Origin: an uncultured Clostridia bacterium | Lineage (GTDB): Bacteria; Bacillota; Clostridia; Lachnospirales; Anaerotignaceae | DNA: 30,179 nucleotides | Direction: 5' to 3' | NCBI GenBank assembly: GCA_910586765.1 | Contig: CAJUJJ010000033.1 | Coordinates: 1-30,179 of the forward strand | In this document: one piece after another, positions 30,046 to 30,179 of the stretch | Position numbering within the stretch: the stretch's first letter is position 1 | Layout of the letters: the number at the start of each line of letters is the position of its first letter | Translations under genes and position numbers: made by a program | The notes under the pieces: generated by a model | Told to the model about the DNA's origin: nothing | Seen by the model: the letters and a program-made list of their open reading frames with translations, nothing else | The model's database searches: none

Positions 30046-30179
30046 TTCTCATTTCTCCCTTCTTTTTTTGATAATATATTTTTTGATAAGCCTTTTTTTC
30101 TTCTTTATGCTTTTGATAACGAAGTTGGTGTTATACTAAAAAAGTAGACAAAGAAATAGATAAAATGATACAATAAAAT

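Noticed and set aside
1..30179. CRISPR arrays, tRNA or rRNA genes, IS elements and attachment sites.
   Set aside because: No regularly spaced direct repeats with spacers, no tRNA-like cloverleaf, no transposase or integrase, and no paired att-like repeats were seen. The two cassette copies are in direct orientation but carry genes throughout and do not look like att sites.
30046..30179. Possible further gene at the right edge.
   Set aside because: The only open minus-strand stretch (Lys/Tyr/Gln-rich) has an in-frame stop just upstream and no start codon, so it may be a remnant or chance.

Overview
The window is a late (structural) region of a contractile-tailed temperate phage or prophage from an AT-rich Gram-positive host. 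The low G+C, strong AGGAGG-type ribosome sites, some GTG/TTG starts and the protein families point to Clostridia (Bacillota). No host chromosome gene, integrase, transposase, tRNA or rRNA is visible. Almost every phage gene is on the minus strand, so the phage map reads from right to left.

Right end (about 30.0-25.9 kb): a small membrane/coiled-coil protein, a GemA/Mu gp16-like protein, a Mor-like activator, a Mu gp27-like (DUF3486) small terminase, a small HTH protein and the large terminase. The three Mu-like families suggest a Mu-related regulatory and packaging layout, but no transposase is in view. Head (25.8-18.2 kb): a T4-gp20-like portal fused to MuF and to a C-terminal HExxH metallopeptidase-like domain; a small acidic gene overlapping its stop codon (possible immunity partner); a fused gp21-like protease, scaffold and major capsid gene with a strong internal ribosome site at the scaffold; then head-tail connector genes. 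Tail (18.2-0.07 kb): this follows the order of Bacillus PBSX xkdK to xkdX: terminator, sheath, tube, tail chaperone with a -1 frameshift, tape measure, LysM protein, hub, small XkdR-like protein, XkdS, baseplate J, DUF2313, fibre proteins and XkdX.

Three cargo units on the plus strand interrupt this operon. One is a hicAB toxin-antitoxin pair between the tape measure and LysM genes; its consensus promoter is embedded in paired palindromic operators. The other two are diverged copies of one cassette of three very short genes, at 8.8-9.47 kb and 28.8-29.46 kb. Each has a perfect TTGACA-17-TATAAT promoter with a palindrome in the spacer, a 40-residue hydrophobic peptide whose coding RNA can fold, a GAAA-loop hairpin, a 35/36-residue one-helix membrane peptide, a 67/70-residue basic soluble protein, and a terminator. 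I do not recognise this cassette as a described system; it is the best candidate for something new.

Other structure includes G+C-richer hairpin-bearing repeat elements placed just after stop codons (7.3, 14.7 and 15.5 kb) and one hairpin cluster read through in frame inside a connector gene (19.0 kb). There are also intrinsic terminators ahead of the capsid and tape measure genes that would require read-through or antitermination. No stretch over 300 bases lacks a gene.
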